A stretch of DNA of 6,097 nt from Erysipelotrichaceae bacterium (GTDB lineage: Bacteria; Bacillota_I; Bacilli_A; Erysipelotrichales; Erysipelotrichaceae): NCBI GenBank assembly GCA_016302195.1, contig JAEDOA010000094.1, forward strand, positions 1 through 6,097, given 5' to 3'. The notes under the pieces are model-generated. The model searched no databases and was not told where the DNA came from. It worked only from the letters and a program-made list of their open reading frames with translations. Position numbers and translations under genes: made by a program. Below, one piece after another: positions 1 to 5,137 of this stretch (positions are counted from its first letter, which is position 1; each line of letters starts with the position of its first letter).

Positions 1-16
1 ACTCCTTTTACCTCCT
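1..16 (-). promoter_or_regulatory. Ribosome binding site of the next gene, which starts outside the window
   Basis: The minus strand reads AGGAGGTAAAAGGAGT up to the window edge, with two overlapping Shine-Dalgarno-like blocks (AGGAGG and AAAGGAG). A start codon is expected a few bases beyond position 1. In this gene order it would be another tail gene, such as an assembly chaperone or tape measure, but it cannot be seen. Confidence 0.65.
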
Positions 17-22
17 ATAAAC

Positions 23-55
23 AAAAAATGCGGGAGCCGGTTACCCGACCCCCGC
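23..55 (-). terminator. Rho-independent terminator behind the tail protein gene
   Basis: On the minus strand GCGGGGGTCGG pairs with CCGGCTCCCGC around a GTAA (GNRA-type) tetraloop: 11 pairs including two G-U wobbles, followed by ATTTTTTG. It lies 8 nt after the stop of the frameshift extension and before the next gene's ribosome binding site. It probably sets the expression of the tail protein against the genes that follow. Confidence 0.9.
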
Positions 56-63
56 AAATAAAA

Positions 64-336
64 TTAAGCAATTATATCAACATCAATGGGGTCTGAACTA
101 ACCTCATTAAAAGTTACAATTACTGCACCCTCACCTGTTATAGGGTCTGGGTCTGTACTATATGTTACGGTAGCCCCGCCTCCTACTTTATCAGCCGCAG
201 CTTGAAGCATTTGTAATGCTTCTTCTTTAGATTTACCTGATACATTTGGAGCTTCTGCTTCTACAGCATTAACGAAGTCCTGAAGGCTAGGCCCAACTGG
301 TGTTGAGCCCGGCTCTCCTTGAACGGGGTCAGTTAT
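64..336 (-). CDS. 90-codon C-terminal extension of the tail protein reached by -1 frameshift
   Basis: This stretch has no start codon of its own. In the -1 phase relative to the tail protein, codons run without a stop from ATA at 336 to the TAA at 64-66, giving 90 residues. There is no ATG, GTG or TTG in this frame before the internal ATG at extension residue 43. The residues begin ITDPVQGEPGSTPVGP, a Pro/Gly-rich linker, then LQDFVNAVEAEAPNVSGKSK (18-37). EEALQMLQAAADKVGGGATV (38-57) and an acidic beta-rich end (TYSTDPDPITGEG, VIVTFNEVSS, DVDIIA) complete it. The PNVSGKSKEEALQML segment is reminiscent of PASTA domains. Joined to the 316-aa body it gives 406 aa. Small C-terminal domains appended to a minority of tail tube subunits by frameshifting are established in other phages, such as SPP1 gp17.1*. 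A one-base sequencing error is the main alternative. Confidence 0.72.
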   Translation of the reverse strand: MTDPVQGEPGSTPVGPSLQDFVNAVEAEAPNVSGKSKEEALQMLQAAADKVGGGATVTYSTDPDPITGEGAVIVTFNEVSSDPIDVDIIA

Positions 337-1283
337 TTTTTTCCGTGATCTACAGGGTCACTATGTTTTTTAACACCTGTATCTTTATTAGCACCAGATA
401 CGATTGTTATATCGCATACAACCTTTTTAGTCTGGTCAAAGTATGTATAAGCTGGGAATGCATCCATTACAAAGTCAAATGTTGAAGGGTCACCATTTGC
501 AGCCATTGTAAGAGTAAATCCAGACTGAATCTTAACTTTAGGGAATGTAATTGTAGCAGCCATATCTTTACCATCCTGGTTACGATATAATGTATCTGCT
601 TCAACATAGAAGTATCCACCAAAGTCATCAGGAGCAACAGTAATTTCTGTAGCACCAGTTGTCATTCTTACATAGAAATCTAACTTAATTGTTTTATTTT
701 TACTAAGTACAGATTTAACTGTTAAAGGTTTCTCTGATTCTACTTCAATGATGTTGTCAAGAGTTTCAGAATTTGTACCAGATAACTGTATATCATTTGC
801 CCAACCAACTACTGCACCATTACCATCAAGAATTGTAGCATAAGGTTTTAACGCTGTATCATTACAAACTTCAATAGTTGAATCCTTAGGCAAGCCTAAT
901 TCAGCAGCTAATTGCTCAACAGTAATTTTACCATTACCTTCATTATCAATTGCTACATCATATGTTACGTGGATATGTTTGATATCAGCATCCTCTGAAA
1001 GTCCAGCACCTGTTAAAACTGCAAGACCTAAAGGGCTCATAAGAGCGTCTGTAACTGTGAAAGTAAGAGTTTTCTCACCTTCCCATGCGATTAAACGGTT
1101 GTAACCTTTACCACCCTGTGCATATACAGTTGTAGAAGCCTGCTCCATGTTAGAAGTTGTAGCTGTATCAATAATAAATACTGGCTGACCAGCTTTAAAT
1201 GTTTTATTACCAACTTTCTGGTTGTTTGTAAGAGCTTTGAAGGTTACATCACAAATTTCACGTGAACCAAAACGTGTTACCAT
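333..1283 (-). CDS. Major tail (tube) protein candidate, 316-aa zero-frame form
   Basis: This probably forms the tail tube. The start has the strongest ribosome binding site of the window, AAGGAGG 9 nt before the ATG. Residues 1-18 (FGSREICDVTFKA) and the block YAQGGKGYNRLIAWEGEK (54-71) followed by TFTVTDALMSPLGLAVLTGAG (74-94) match a pattern I recall from phage tail and virion structural proteins. Residues 107-170 look like a separate inserted or surface module (DNEGNGKITVEQLAAELGLP). Residues 195-290 return to beta-strand repeats (KTIKLDFYVRMTTG, GGYFYVEADTLY, ATITFPKVKI), fitting a beta-barrel tube. The protein ends HGKK, coded GGA-AAA-AAA-TAA, a slippery heptamer abutting the stop. A second, 406-aa form is predicted by -1 frameshifting. 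A terminator follows both stop codons. Being a virion protein is likely; tail tube rather than another structural role rests on order and pattern. Confidence 0.72.
   Translation of the reverse strand: MVTRFGSREICDVTFKALTNNQKVGNKTFKAGQPVFIIDTATTSNMEQASTTVYAQGGKGYNRLIAWEGEKTLTFTVTDALMSPLGLAVLTGAGLSEDADIKHIHVTYDVAIDNEGNGKITVEQLAAELGLPKDSTIEVCNDTALKPYATILDGNGAVVGWANDIQLSGTNSETLDNIIEVESEKPLTVKSVLSKNKTIKLDFYVRMTTGATEITVAPDDFGGYFYVEADTLYRNQDGKDMAATITFPKVKIQSGFTLTMAANGDPSTFDFVMDAFPAYTYFDQTKKVVCDITIVSGANKDTGVKKHSDPVDHGKK
336..342 (-). promoter_or_regulatory. Programmed -1 frameshift site A_AAA_AAA at the end of the tail protein gene
   Basis: The zero-frame codons are CAC-GGA-AAA-AAA-TAA, so the heptamer A_AAA_AAA is in the canonical phase and directly touches the stop codon. 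After slippage the codons continue AAA-AAA-ATA-ACT-GAC. Possible stimulating structure: AACTG (334-330) can pair with CAGTT (299-295), enclosing CCCG (327-324) paired with CGGG (311-308). The inner stem begins 8 nt after the heptamer, the usual spacing. The structure was drawn by hand and its stability is not computed. Confidence 0.68.
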
Positions 1284-1289
1284 GTTTTA

Positions 1290-1300
1290 TTTCCTCCTTA
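1290..1300 (-). promoter_or_regulatory. Strong ribosome binding site of the tail protein gene
   Basis: On the minus strand TAAGGAGGAAATAAAAC precedes the ATG at 1283, a near-perfect match to the anti-Shine-Dalgarno with 9 nt spacing. It is stronger than the sites of the neck genes and fits a high-copy product. Confidence 0.8.
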
Positions 1301-1303
1301 ATA

Positions 1304-1317
1304 TAAATTGCAATTTA
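1304..1317. repeat. 14-bp perfect palindrome before the tail protein gene
   Basis: TAAATTGCAATTTA is self-complementary and fills much of the 36-nt gap between the 240-aa gene and the tail protein gene. It is AT-rich and has no loop, so it is a poor hairpin. It could be a dimeric protein site or a chance event in AT-rich sequence. Confidence 0.35.
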
Positions 1318-1319
1318 GA

Positions 1320-2042
1320 TTAAGGATGGATATCATCCATCCAATTATCTACTTCATCTAAATCTTTAGCACCGGCCATTTTAGCTTGAACATGCATATC
1401 AAATGATTGTTTCATTTGATATCGCTTAAATTCATCTTTTAATTGAAACACAGTATAATGCATAAAATCATTTATGTCCTTTTGCTCGCCTACAGCAAGT
1501 ATTGAAACATAACGACTCAAGATAGCAACTTTGTGAGGACCATCTTGTGCTTTTCTATTCTTTGCTTTTTGTAATTTTTCAGCTATTTTTGATGCACGGC
1601 TATCAGCTGGATTATAGCCGCCGCCAGTGTCTAAATCATTCAGTTCAAACATTGATACAATTATATCTTTAAAAGTATCAAAATTTGTACTATTGATACG
1701 TGATAGTCCATTTTTATTCATCAAAACTAATTCATTTGGCATAAACTTAATTTGACTTGTTGGAAAAAGTAAAGTTAATACCATCATAGCATTATTTTTA
1801 TAATCCAACTTTTCTGAACTACACATTATCGACATAAATATTTCAAAATCCGACCTATCCTCTAAATCTGTTTTGTCCTCTAAATTTAGAATACTCTTTG
1901 AAAAATTCAAAAATTGACAGCCGGAAAAGAAACTCTCTTCACCTATAAGTGAAATTTCACTAAGGGTTGGTTGATGAATATTGACCTGCGCTTCTAAAAA
2001 CGGTATATCATTACTGGATAATAAAAGTAATTCATTATCCAT
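1320..2042 (-). CDS. Phage protein of unknown role, possibly a tail assembly factor, 240 aa
   Basis: I recall similar proteins beside the tail genes of gut phages but know no tested function. Residues 1-35 begin NELLLLSSNDIPFLEA and continue IHQPTLSEISLIGEESFF, a conserved-looking start. Residues 50-72 hold an acidic repeat (NLEDKTDLEDRSD). Residues 88-135 are hydrophobic strand and helix (MVLTLLFPTSQIKF, then FKDIIVSMFEL). GGGYNPADSRASKIAEKLQK (140-159) leads to a long basic helix. LSRYVSILAVGEQKDINDFM (175-194), FQLKDEFKRYQMKQ (199-212) and KMAGAKDLDEVDNWM (221-235) make the C-terminus helical. A soluble helical protein lying right before the tail tube gene could be an assembly chaperone, but chaperones usually follow the tube gene, so this is only a suggestion. 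GAGG lies 11 nt before the ATG, inside the end of the upstream gene. Confidence 0.6.
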   Translation of the reverse strand: MDNELLLLSSNDIPFLEAQVNIHQPTLSEISLIGEESFFSGCQFLNFSKSILNLEDKTDLEDRSDFEIFMSIMCSSEKLDYKNNAMMVLTLLFPTSQIKFMPNELVLMNKNGLSRINSTNFDTFKDIIVSMFELNDLDTGGGYNPADSRASKIAEKLQKAKNRKAQDGPHKVAILSRYVSILAVGEQKDINDFMHYTVFQLKDEFKRYQMKQSFDMHVQAKMAGAKDLDEVDNWMDDIHP

Positions 2043-2048
2043 AAGCTA

Positions 2049-2651
2049 TTATTCCTCTTCTGATTCAATTTTATCATCATCAGCATTTACTGTTCTATAC
2101 ATTAAACAATATCCTGCTAAGTCTTCTGATAAAACAATTTCATTACAAGTAATAAAATCAAGAGTACCAATACCCGCAAGTTTAGCTTGGTCTAAAATTC
2201 CATCAACATATCCAGCAATTTTTAATGGTCTTAATCTAAAATTACCTAAATCCCATTTTTCAATATGACAAATAATATCAATTTCAATAATATGGTCTCG
2301 ATAATAAGTATTATTTGCATTAGGAGTAAAATTATCAAAAGATAAACAAATATAACTACGAACTTCCTCATTTTCTCCTAGCTTAATAAGAGGTTTCATT
2401 CTGATGTATCCTTCATCAATCATATCTCCTAATGAAGTATTAGAAATTTTCTCATTATATACTGGATTAGTTCTATCATCTAAACAATCTTTAGTATTTA
2501 TAAGCAATAAACGCTTAAGTTCATCACTATAAGGTCTACTATCAACAAATAATTTTCTAACGATGGTTTCCGCATCTTTCTCACAAGAGAGAAAGGTAGA
2601 TTTAATATTTGTAGTACCATCTGTATTAATATAATTTCTTACACTACGCAT
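2049..2651 (-). CDS. Candidate tail terminator / tail completion protein, 200 aa
   Basis: The role would be to cap the growing tail tube and join it to the head. This is inferred from position between the neck genes and the tail protein, and from the C-terminal pattern: a beta strand IIEIDIICHIEKWDL (121-135), a helix with RLRPLKIAGYVDGILDQAKL (139-158), then GIGTLDFITCNEIVLSEDLAGYCLMYRTV (160-188) as closing strands. That alpha/beta order is common in tail completion proteins, but sequence identity is not provable by eye. The N-terminal half (1-110) is charged and mostly helical, including SDELKRLLL (42-50). The last residues, ESEEE, are acidic. The start is well supported by AAAGGAG 8 nt upstream. 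Its final codons GAA-GAG-GAA-TAA carry the binding site for the next gene, 6 nt downstream, so coupling is likely. Confidence 0.55.
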   Translation of the reverse strand: MRSVRNYINTDGTTNIKSTFLSCEKDAETIVRKLFVDSRPYSDELKRLLLINTKDCLDDRTNPVYNEKISNTSLGDMIDEGYIRMKPLIKLGENEEVRSYICLSFDNFTPNANNTYYRDHIIEIDIICHIEKWDLGNFRLRPLKIAGYVDGILDQAKLAGIGTLDFITCNEIVLSEDLAGYCLMYRTVNADDDKIESEEE

Positions 2652-2672
2652 CCTTTTATCTCCTTTACTTTA

Positions 2673-3611
2673 TTATAATGACTTAATTGTAACATCCATT
2701 GTTACATCATCTTCGCCATCTTTAAAGTATGTAATTGTAAATGTTCCTGATTTTCCTGTCATTATATTTACAACACATGAAGTCTCACTCGAATCAACAA
2801 TTTTCACTTTGCTAGAATTAACTACAAATGCCCCGCCGCTCTTTCCAACAATAGAGAAAGATACATTTTCATCGTATGGCTTAACAAACTGCGGGCCGTC
2901 GATATATGGCTTCGTAGTATCTGGCTCAATGATTTCTGGAATGACCATATTGTCTTCCATTTCATTATCAAAATATTCTTCAAGATAAACTTCAATTAAT
3001 CCTGGTTGAGAATATTTATCAGTTGCGGCAACCCTCCAATTATGTCCATCAAATTTAATAATATTAAGACGACTTAATTTCTCAAGTGTTTCTTCATTCT
3101 TTTCAATATAAAACATAATTGAATAATTCAATTCATTCATTTCAATCTGATGTTTTTGACGCCAGATTAAAGCTGTCTCAACCGGACCCCGCAAATAAAT
3201 CCAATATTTATCAAATAGCTGATAATCACATCTTCTTATCTGCGCTCTAAAATAAGCCTCTTCCTCATATCTTTGTAAATATACAATCCAATGAGTATTA
3301 GTACGAGTCCAACAAAATGTCTGACCCTCTTTAAGTCCATCTTCAAACTTAATACTAATCTCTTTTTGGTCATAATCTTCTTTTAATTTATCAGGATTGA
3401 TTAAGCAACGATGTTTCTGCTTAGTTTCATCATTATCGAAAGTAATCCATTCTGCTTGATAGGAATTCCACAACGCACTGTTAAATGATAATAACTTACC
3501 ATTAACATTTCGACCATCCGATGTAGACAATCCGCCACCTTCAAACAGCATTCTTTTCTTCATATTGTCTAAACCAGACATTTTTTTAATCCATTCATTA
3601 ACCCTAAACAT
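2673..3611 (-). CDS. Candidate head-closure or minor virion protein with C-terminal Ig-like domain, 312 aa
   Basis: The N-terminal part (about 15-215) has the pattern GLDNMKKRMLFEGG (13-26), CLINPDKLKEDYDQKEISI (69-87), FCWTRTNTHWIVYLQ (99-113) and AYFRAQIRRC (119-128). I associate this beta-rich, tryptophan-rich layout with head-tail joining proteins, but the assignment is not secure. Residues 224-240 form a proline-rich linker (IPEIIEP, then IDGP). Residues 241-312 look like an Ig-like beta sandwich, with YDENVSFSIVGKSGGAFVV and VVNIMTGKSGTFTITYF. The start is uncertain: the ATG at 3611 has no ribosome binding site. Met11 at 3581 has only a weak GGA 8 nt upstream and lies next to the slippery heptamer. 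The gene therefore depends on coupling to, or frameshifting from, the upstream gene. The stop is followed by 21 nt before the next gene. Confidence 0.6.
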   Translation of the reverse strand: MFRVNEWIKKMSGLDNMKKRMLFEGGGLSTSDGRNVNGKLLSFNSALWNSYQAEWITFDNDETKQKHRCLINPDKLKEDYDQKEISIKFEDGLKEGQTFCWTRTNTHWIVYLQRYEEEAYFRAQIRRCDYQLFDKYWIYLRGPVETALIWRQKHQIEMNELNYSIMFYIEKNEETLEKLSRLNIIKFDGHNWRVAATDKYSQPGLIEVYLEEYFDNEMEDNMVIPEIIEPDTTKPYIDGPQFVKPYDENVSFSIVGKSGGAFVVNSSKVKIVDSSETSCVVNIMTGKSGTFTITYFKDGEDDVTMDVTIKSL

Positions 3612-3880
3612 TCAAAGATTGTTTTTCTAAACATAAAAAAATCATCTTCTTGGTCTAAAGTTAATAAAGCCTCTAATTTACATAATAAAGGGAATAAATC
3701 TGTATGGTCGAGAAACATTTTATCCATTCCCACAATTTCAACAATCAAATTCTGCAATGGAGTTTTCCAATCGCCGCCCTCTTCTCTGCTAGGAAGTAGC
3801 TTAAAAATTTGATTAGTAATTCTATCTATATTTTTGATAATAGCTTCATCTTGTATTTCTACATCATATTTTAAAATCAT
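3569..3880 (-). CDS. Small conserved-looking phage protein, 103 aa, function unknown
   Basis: I do not know a function. The start is clear: GGGGAGG sits 8 nt before the ATG, overlapping the end of the upstream gene, with only 3 nt between stop and start. Visible elements are FKLLPSREEGGDWKTPLQNL (26-45), LLCKLEALLTLDQEDDFFMF (65-84) and RKTIFECLGLMNGL (85-98), which read as three amphipathic helices around a short charged turn. The end overlaps the 312-aa gene by 43 nt. Residues 98-100 (L-K-K) are encoded by TTA-AAA-AAA, an in-frame A_AAA_AAA heptamer, four codons before the TAG stop. The downstream gene is in the -1 phase, so slippage would make a fused protein of about 402 aa. It may be a neck component or the N-terminal half of a frameshifted pair. 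Confidence 0.65.
   Translation of the reverse strand: MILKYDVEIQDEAIIKNIDRITNQIFKLLPSREEGGDWKTPLQNLIVEIVGMDKMFLDHTDLFPLLCKLEALLTLDQEDDFFMFRKTIFECLGLMNGLKKCLV
3581..3587 (-). promoter_or_regulatory. Candidate -1 frameshift slippery heptamer A_AAA_AAA at the 103-aa/312-aa overlap
   Basis: In the frame of the 103-aa gene the codons are TTA-AAA-AAA-TGT, so seven A's sit in the canonical X_XXY_YYZ phase. After a -1 slip the next codon is the ATG coding Met11 of the 312-aa protein, and that frame is open to 2673. Directly after the heptamer, TGTCT-GGTTT-AGACA forms a 5-bp hairpin. Its position without a spacer is not ideal, because stimulatory stems usually start 5-9 nt downstream. Simple translational re-initiation is the competing explanation. 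Confidence 0.4.
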
Positions 3881-3883
3881 ATT

Positions 3884-4459
3884 TTATTCCTCCCCAGTTA
3901 TAATTTTATAGCCATGAGAAGGAGTAGTCATAATAACTCCCGCAGTAGAACGGACTTCTCCATTTACAATCTTTCTTCTCTTGTAAAGTCTTTGTAAATG
4001 GAAACATTCCTGACGATAAGAGTCCATCATTACCTTGATTTTTGCCATATGGTTTGCTTGTGAAGTAAATTTAAAGTCAGAACCGCTATATTTTAATCTA
4101 GTATTCTCAGTTGTAGCCAACTGTTGTCCTAACCATTCTACAACCATACTTAATGATAGAATATTTACTTCCTCTTGTGTCAACTCTGCATTAAAAGAGC
4201 CGCCTACCCATGCGGTAGCCGGCACTTCTATTCCATCGCTTTCAATTCCACAATATGTACCGATGCCCATTAAATATCCTGGTTCATAATCGAATATATC
4301 GAATCTTGGAAATTCAAAGCGTGGTATTGCATTTATTAGTAAATCCTGTAACATTTCAAGAGTATCTAACTCTGTCATTTCCATATACATATCAGAAGTG
4401 ACACGACTTAGAAAACTATCATAGATGATTGAGAAAGGCGTTGTTTTAATATCGCCCAT
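3884..4459 (-). CDS. Candidate head-tail adaptor (neck) protein, 191 aa
   Basis: It likely belongs to the connector between portal and tail, inferred from its place two genes after capsid and its resemblance to proteins I recall from gut phage structural modules; no characterised motif proves this. The start is well supported: GAGGTG lies 5 nt before the ATG and the upstream gene ends 13 nt away. Residues 1-45 form a likely helical stretch (FLSRVTSDMYMEMTELDT). Residues 46-60 hold aromatic and acidic PRFEFPRFDIFDYEP. Residues 92-118 (LTQEEVNILSLSMVVEWL) and 134-165 (ANHMAKIKVMMDSYRQECFH) are long helices, with LKYSGSDFKFTSQ between them. The basic cluster RLYKRRK lies at 157-163. A helix-rich body of about 190 aa with a flexible tail is usual for adaptors. 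Its last codons, GAG-GAA-TAA, contain the ribosome binding site of the next gene, so the two are probably translationally coupled. Confidence 0.6.
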   Translation of the reverse strand: MGDIKTTPFSIIYDSFLSRVTSDMYMEMTELDTLEMLQDLLINAIPRFEFPRFDIFDYEPGYLMGIGTYCGIESDGIEVPATAWVGGSFNAELTQEEVNILSLSMVVEWLGQQLATTENTRLKYSGSDFKFTSQANHMAKIKVMMDSYRQECFHLQRLYKRRKIVNGEVRSTAGVIMTTPSHGYKIITGEE

Positions 4460-4472
4460 CCTTTCACCTCTC

Positions 4473-5045
4473 TTACTTTGATACTACTTTATATTTTGAT
4501 ACAGGCTCCGCCTTACGAGTAGGAGTTGAAGGTGCTGTATTAATAGGTGCTGCCTTACGACTCTTAACCTCAGTAGGAGCTGAATCTTCTTCAGTTGCCA
4601 TTACAGTATTAACCATAATTGCATTATCTATATTTAAACCAGTCTTTTCAGAAATTAATTTACGTTTTCTTGTATCAGGAAGTTCTGTTTCAACCGCAAT
4701 TGTTTTAATTAAATCAATAACTCCATCTGGAGCAAAATTCAAACAATCTTCAAGCTGGTCTAATGTTCCACTTTCAAGTAATGTTCTAACCTCAGTTTCA
4801 GTATAAAAATACTCAGGTTCCATATTTTCCATATTTAAAGCAGTGAGAGCATCTGTATCATTGATAACAAAACAATGCTTTAATATATATTCTCCACCAG
4901 GAGCATACTGTAATTGCTGTAATTCCTCTAAAGGAATTTTTTTTGTTTCTCTTGGTGCAAATTGGCGGTTAATATTGGTATCAGGCAGCGTATAGCCTGT
5001 CCATCCCGCATTTCTATTAGTTACACTAATAATTTTTTGTTCCAT
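4473..5045 (-). CDS. 190-aa phage structural-module protein with low-complexity C-terminus
   Basis: I have no firm name for it; it resembles proteins I recall next to the capsid gene in other phages of this type. I chose the ATG at 5045 (MEQKIISVTN), because AAAGGAGAT lies about 11 nt upstream. The frame opens 21 codons earlier at 5108, but that stretch runs through the terminator hairpin and has no ribosome binding site. Residues 1-60 look like a compact beta-rich domain (GYTLPDTNINRQFAPRETKK, 17-36, then APGGEYILKHC). Residues 80-145 look helical (TETEVRTLLESGTLDQLEDC, then APDGVIDLIKT). Residues 151-190 are low complexity, rich in A, P, T, S and K, with RKAAP and RKAEP repeated, ending in KYKVVSK. 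Position suggests a head-associated or connector role. It is separated from the next gene by 13 nt. Confidence 0.75.
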   Translation of the reverse strand: MEQKIISVTNRNAGWTGYTLPDTNINRQFAPRETKKIPLEELQQLQYAPGGEYILKHCFVINDTDALTALNMENMEPEYFYTETEVRTLLESGTLDQLEDCLNFAPDGVIDLIKTIAVETELPDTRKRKLISEKTGLNIDNAIMVNTVMATEEDSAPTEVKSRKAAPINTAPSTPTRKAEPVSKYKVVSK

Positions 5046-5051
5046 AATCTT

Positions 5052-5066
5052 TTTATCTCCTTTTAT
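5052..5066 (-). promoter_or_regulatory. Ribosome binding site of the 190-aa gene
   Basis: On the minus strand AAAAGGAGATAAAAAGATT precedes the ATG at 5045. This site decides the start in favour of 190 aa over the 211-aa reading that begins at 5108 inside the terminator. Confidence 0.75.
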
Positions 5067-5075
5067 CTCTATAAC

Positions 5076-5119
5076 GAGAAAAATTGGGGAGGATGTATTC
5101 ACATCCATCCCCTTTTCTC
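5076..5119 (-). terminator. Rho-independent terminator or attenuator behind the capsid gene
   Basis: Read on the minus strand, GGGGA and GGATGT pair with ACATCC and TCCCC around a GAAT loop, with one bulged base, giving 11 base pairs. The hairpin is followed by AATTTTTCTC. The flanking GAGAAAA and TTTTCTC can pair too and lengthen the stem. It starts about 18 nt after the capsid stop codon. The next gene begins about 30 nt beyond it with no room for a promoter between, so it probably lets part of transcription through and lowers the dose of downstream genes relative to capsid. The plus-strand reading also ends in TTTTCTC, so it could work in both directions. Confidence 0.82.
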
Positions 5120-5137
5120 TATATTTATTTCAATAAA

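Noticed and set aside
305..315. Interrupted palindrome GAGCCCGGCTC within the frameshift extension.
   Set aside because: The loop would be one to three bases and the stem four to five pairs; it overlaps the better-placed CCCG/CGGG stem and is not counted as a separate element.
367..373. Earlier A run in the tail protein gene (GTT-AAA-AAA-CAT).
   Set aside because: The heptamer phase is T_AAA_AAA, which does not allow P-site re-pairing, and the -1 frame hits TAG within a few codons.
300..485. Plus-strand open frame of 61 codons over the end of the tail protein gene.
   Set aside because: It has no ribosome binding site, lies antisense to a well-supported gene and its frameshift region, and reads cysteine- and aromatic-rich like a shadow frame. 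The other plus-strand frames (1981-2268, 4035-4289, 4962-5213) were rejected on the same grounds.
467..655. Minus-strand 62-codon frame inside the tail protein gene, and a similar 70-codon one inside the capsid gene (5764-5976).
   Set aside because: Both are nested in strong genes in another phase, leucine- or serine-rich and without their own ribosome binding sites.
4937..4944. Run of eight A's on the minus strand inside the 190-aa gene (ACA-AAA-AAA-ATT), also an in-phase A_AAA_AAA heptamer.
   Set aside because: The -1 frame reads about 28 codons of non-protein-like sequence and stops, and the site is early in an otherwise intact gene. It is kept as a reminder that the heptamer occurs by chance in this A-rich DNA.
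5046..5108. 21-codon N-terminal extension of the 190-aa gene from the ATG at 5108.
   Set aside because: It is encoded by the terminator hairpin and lacks a ribosome binding site, whereas the ATG at 5045 has a good one.
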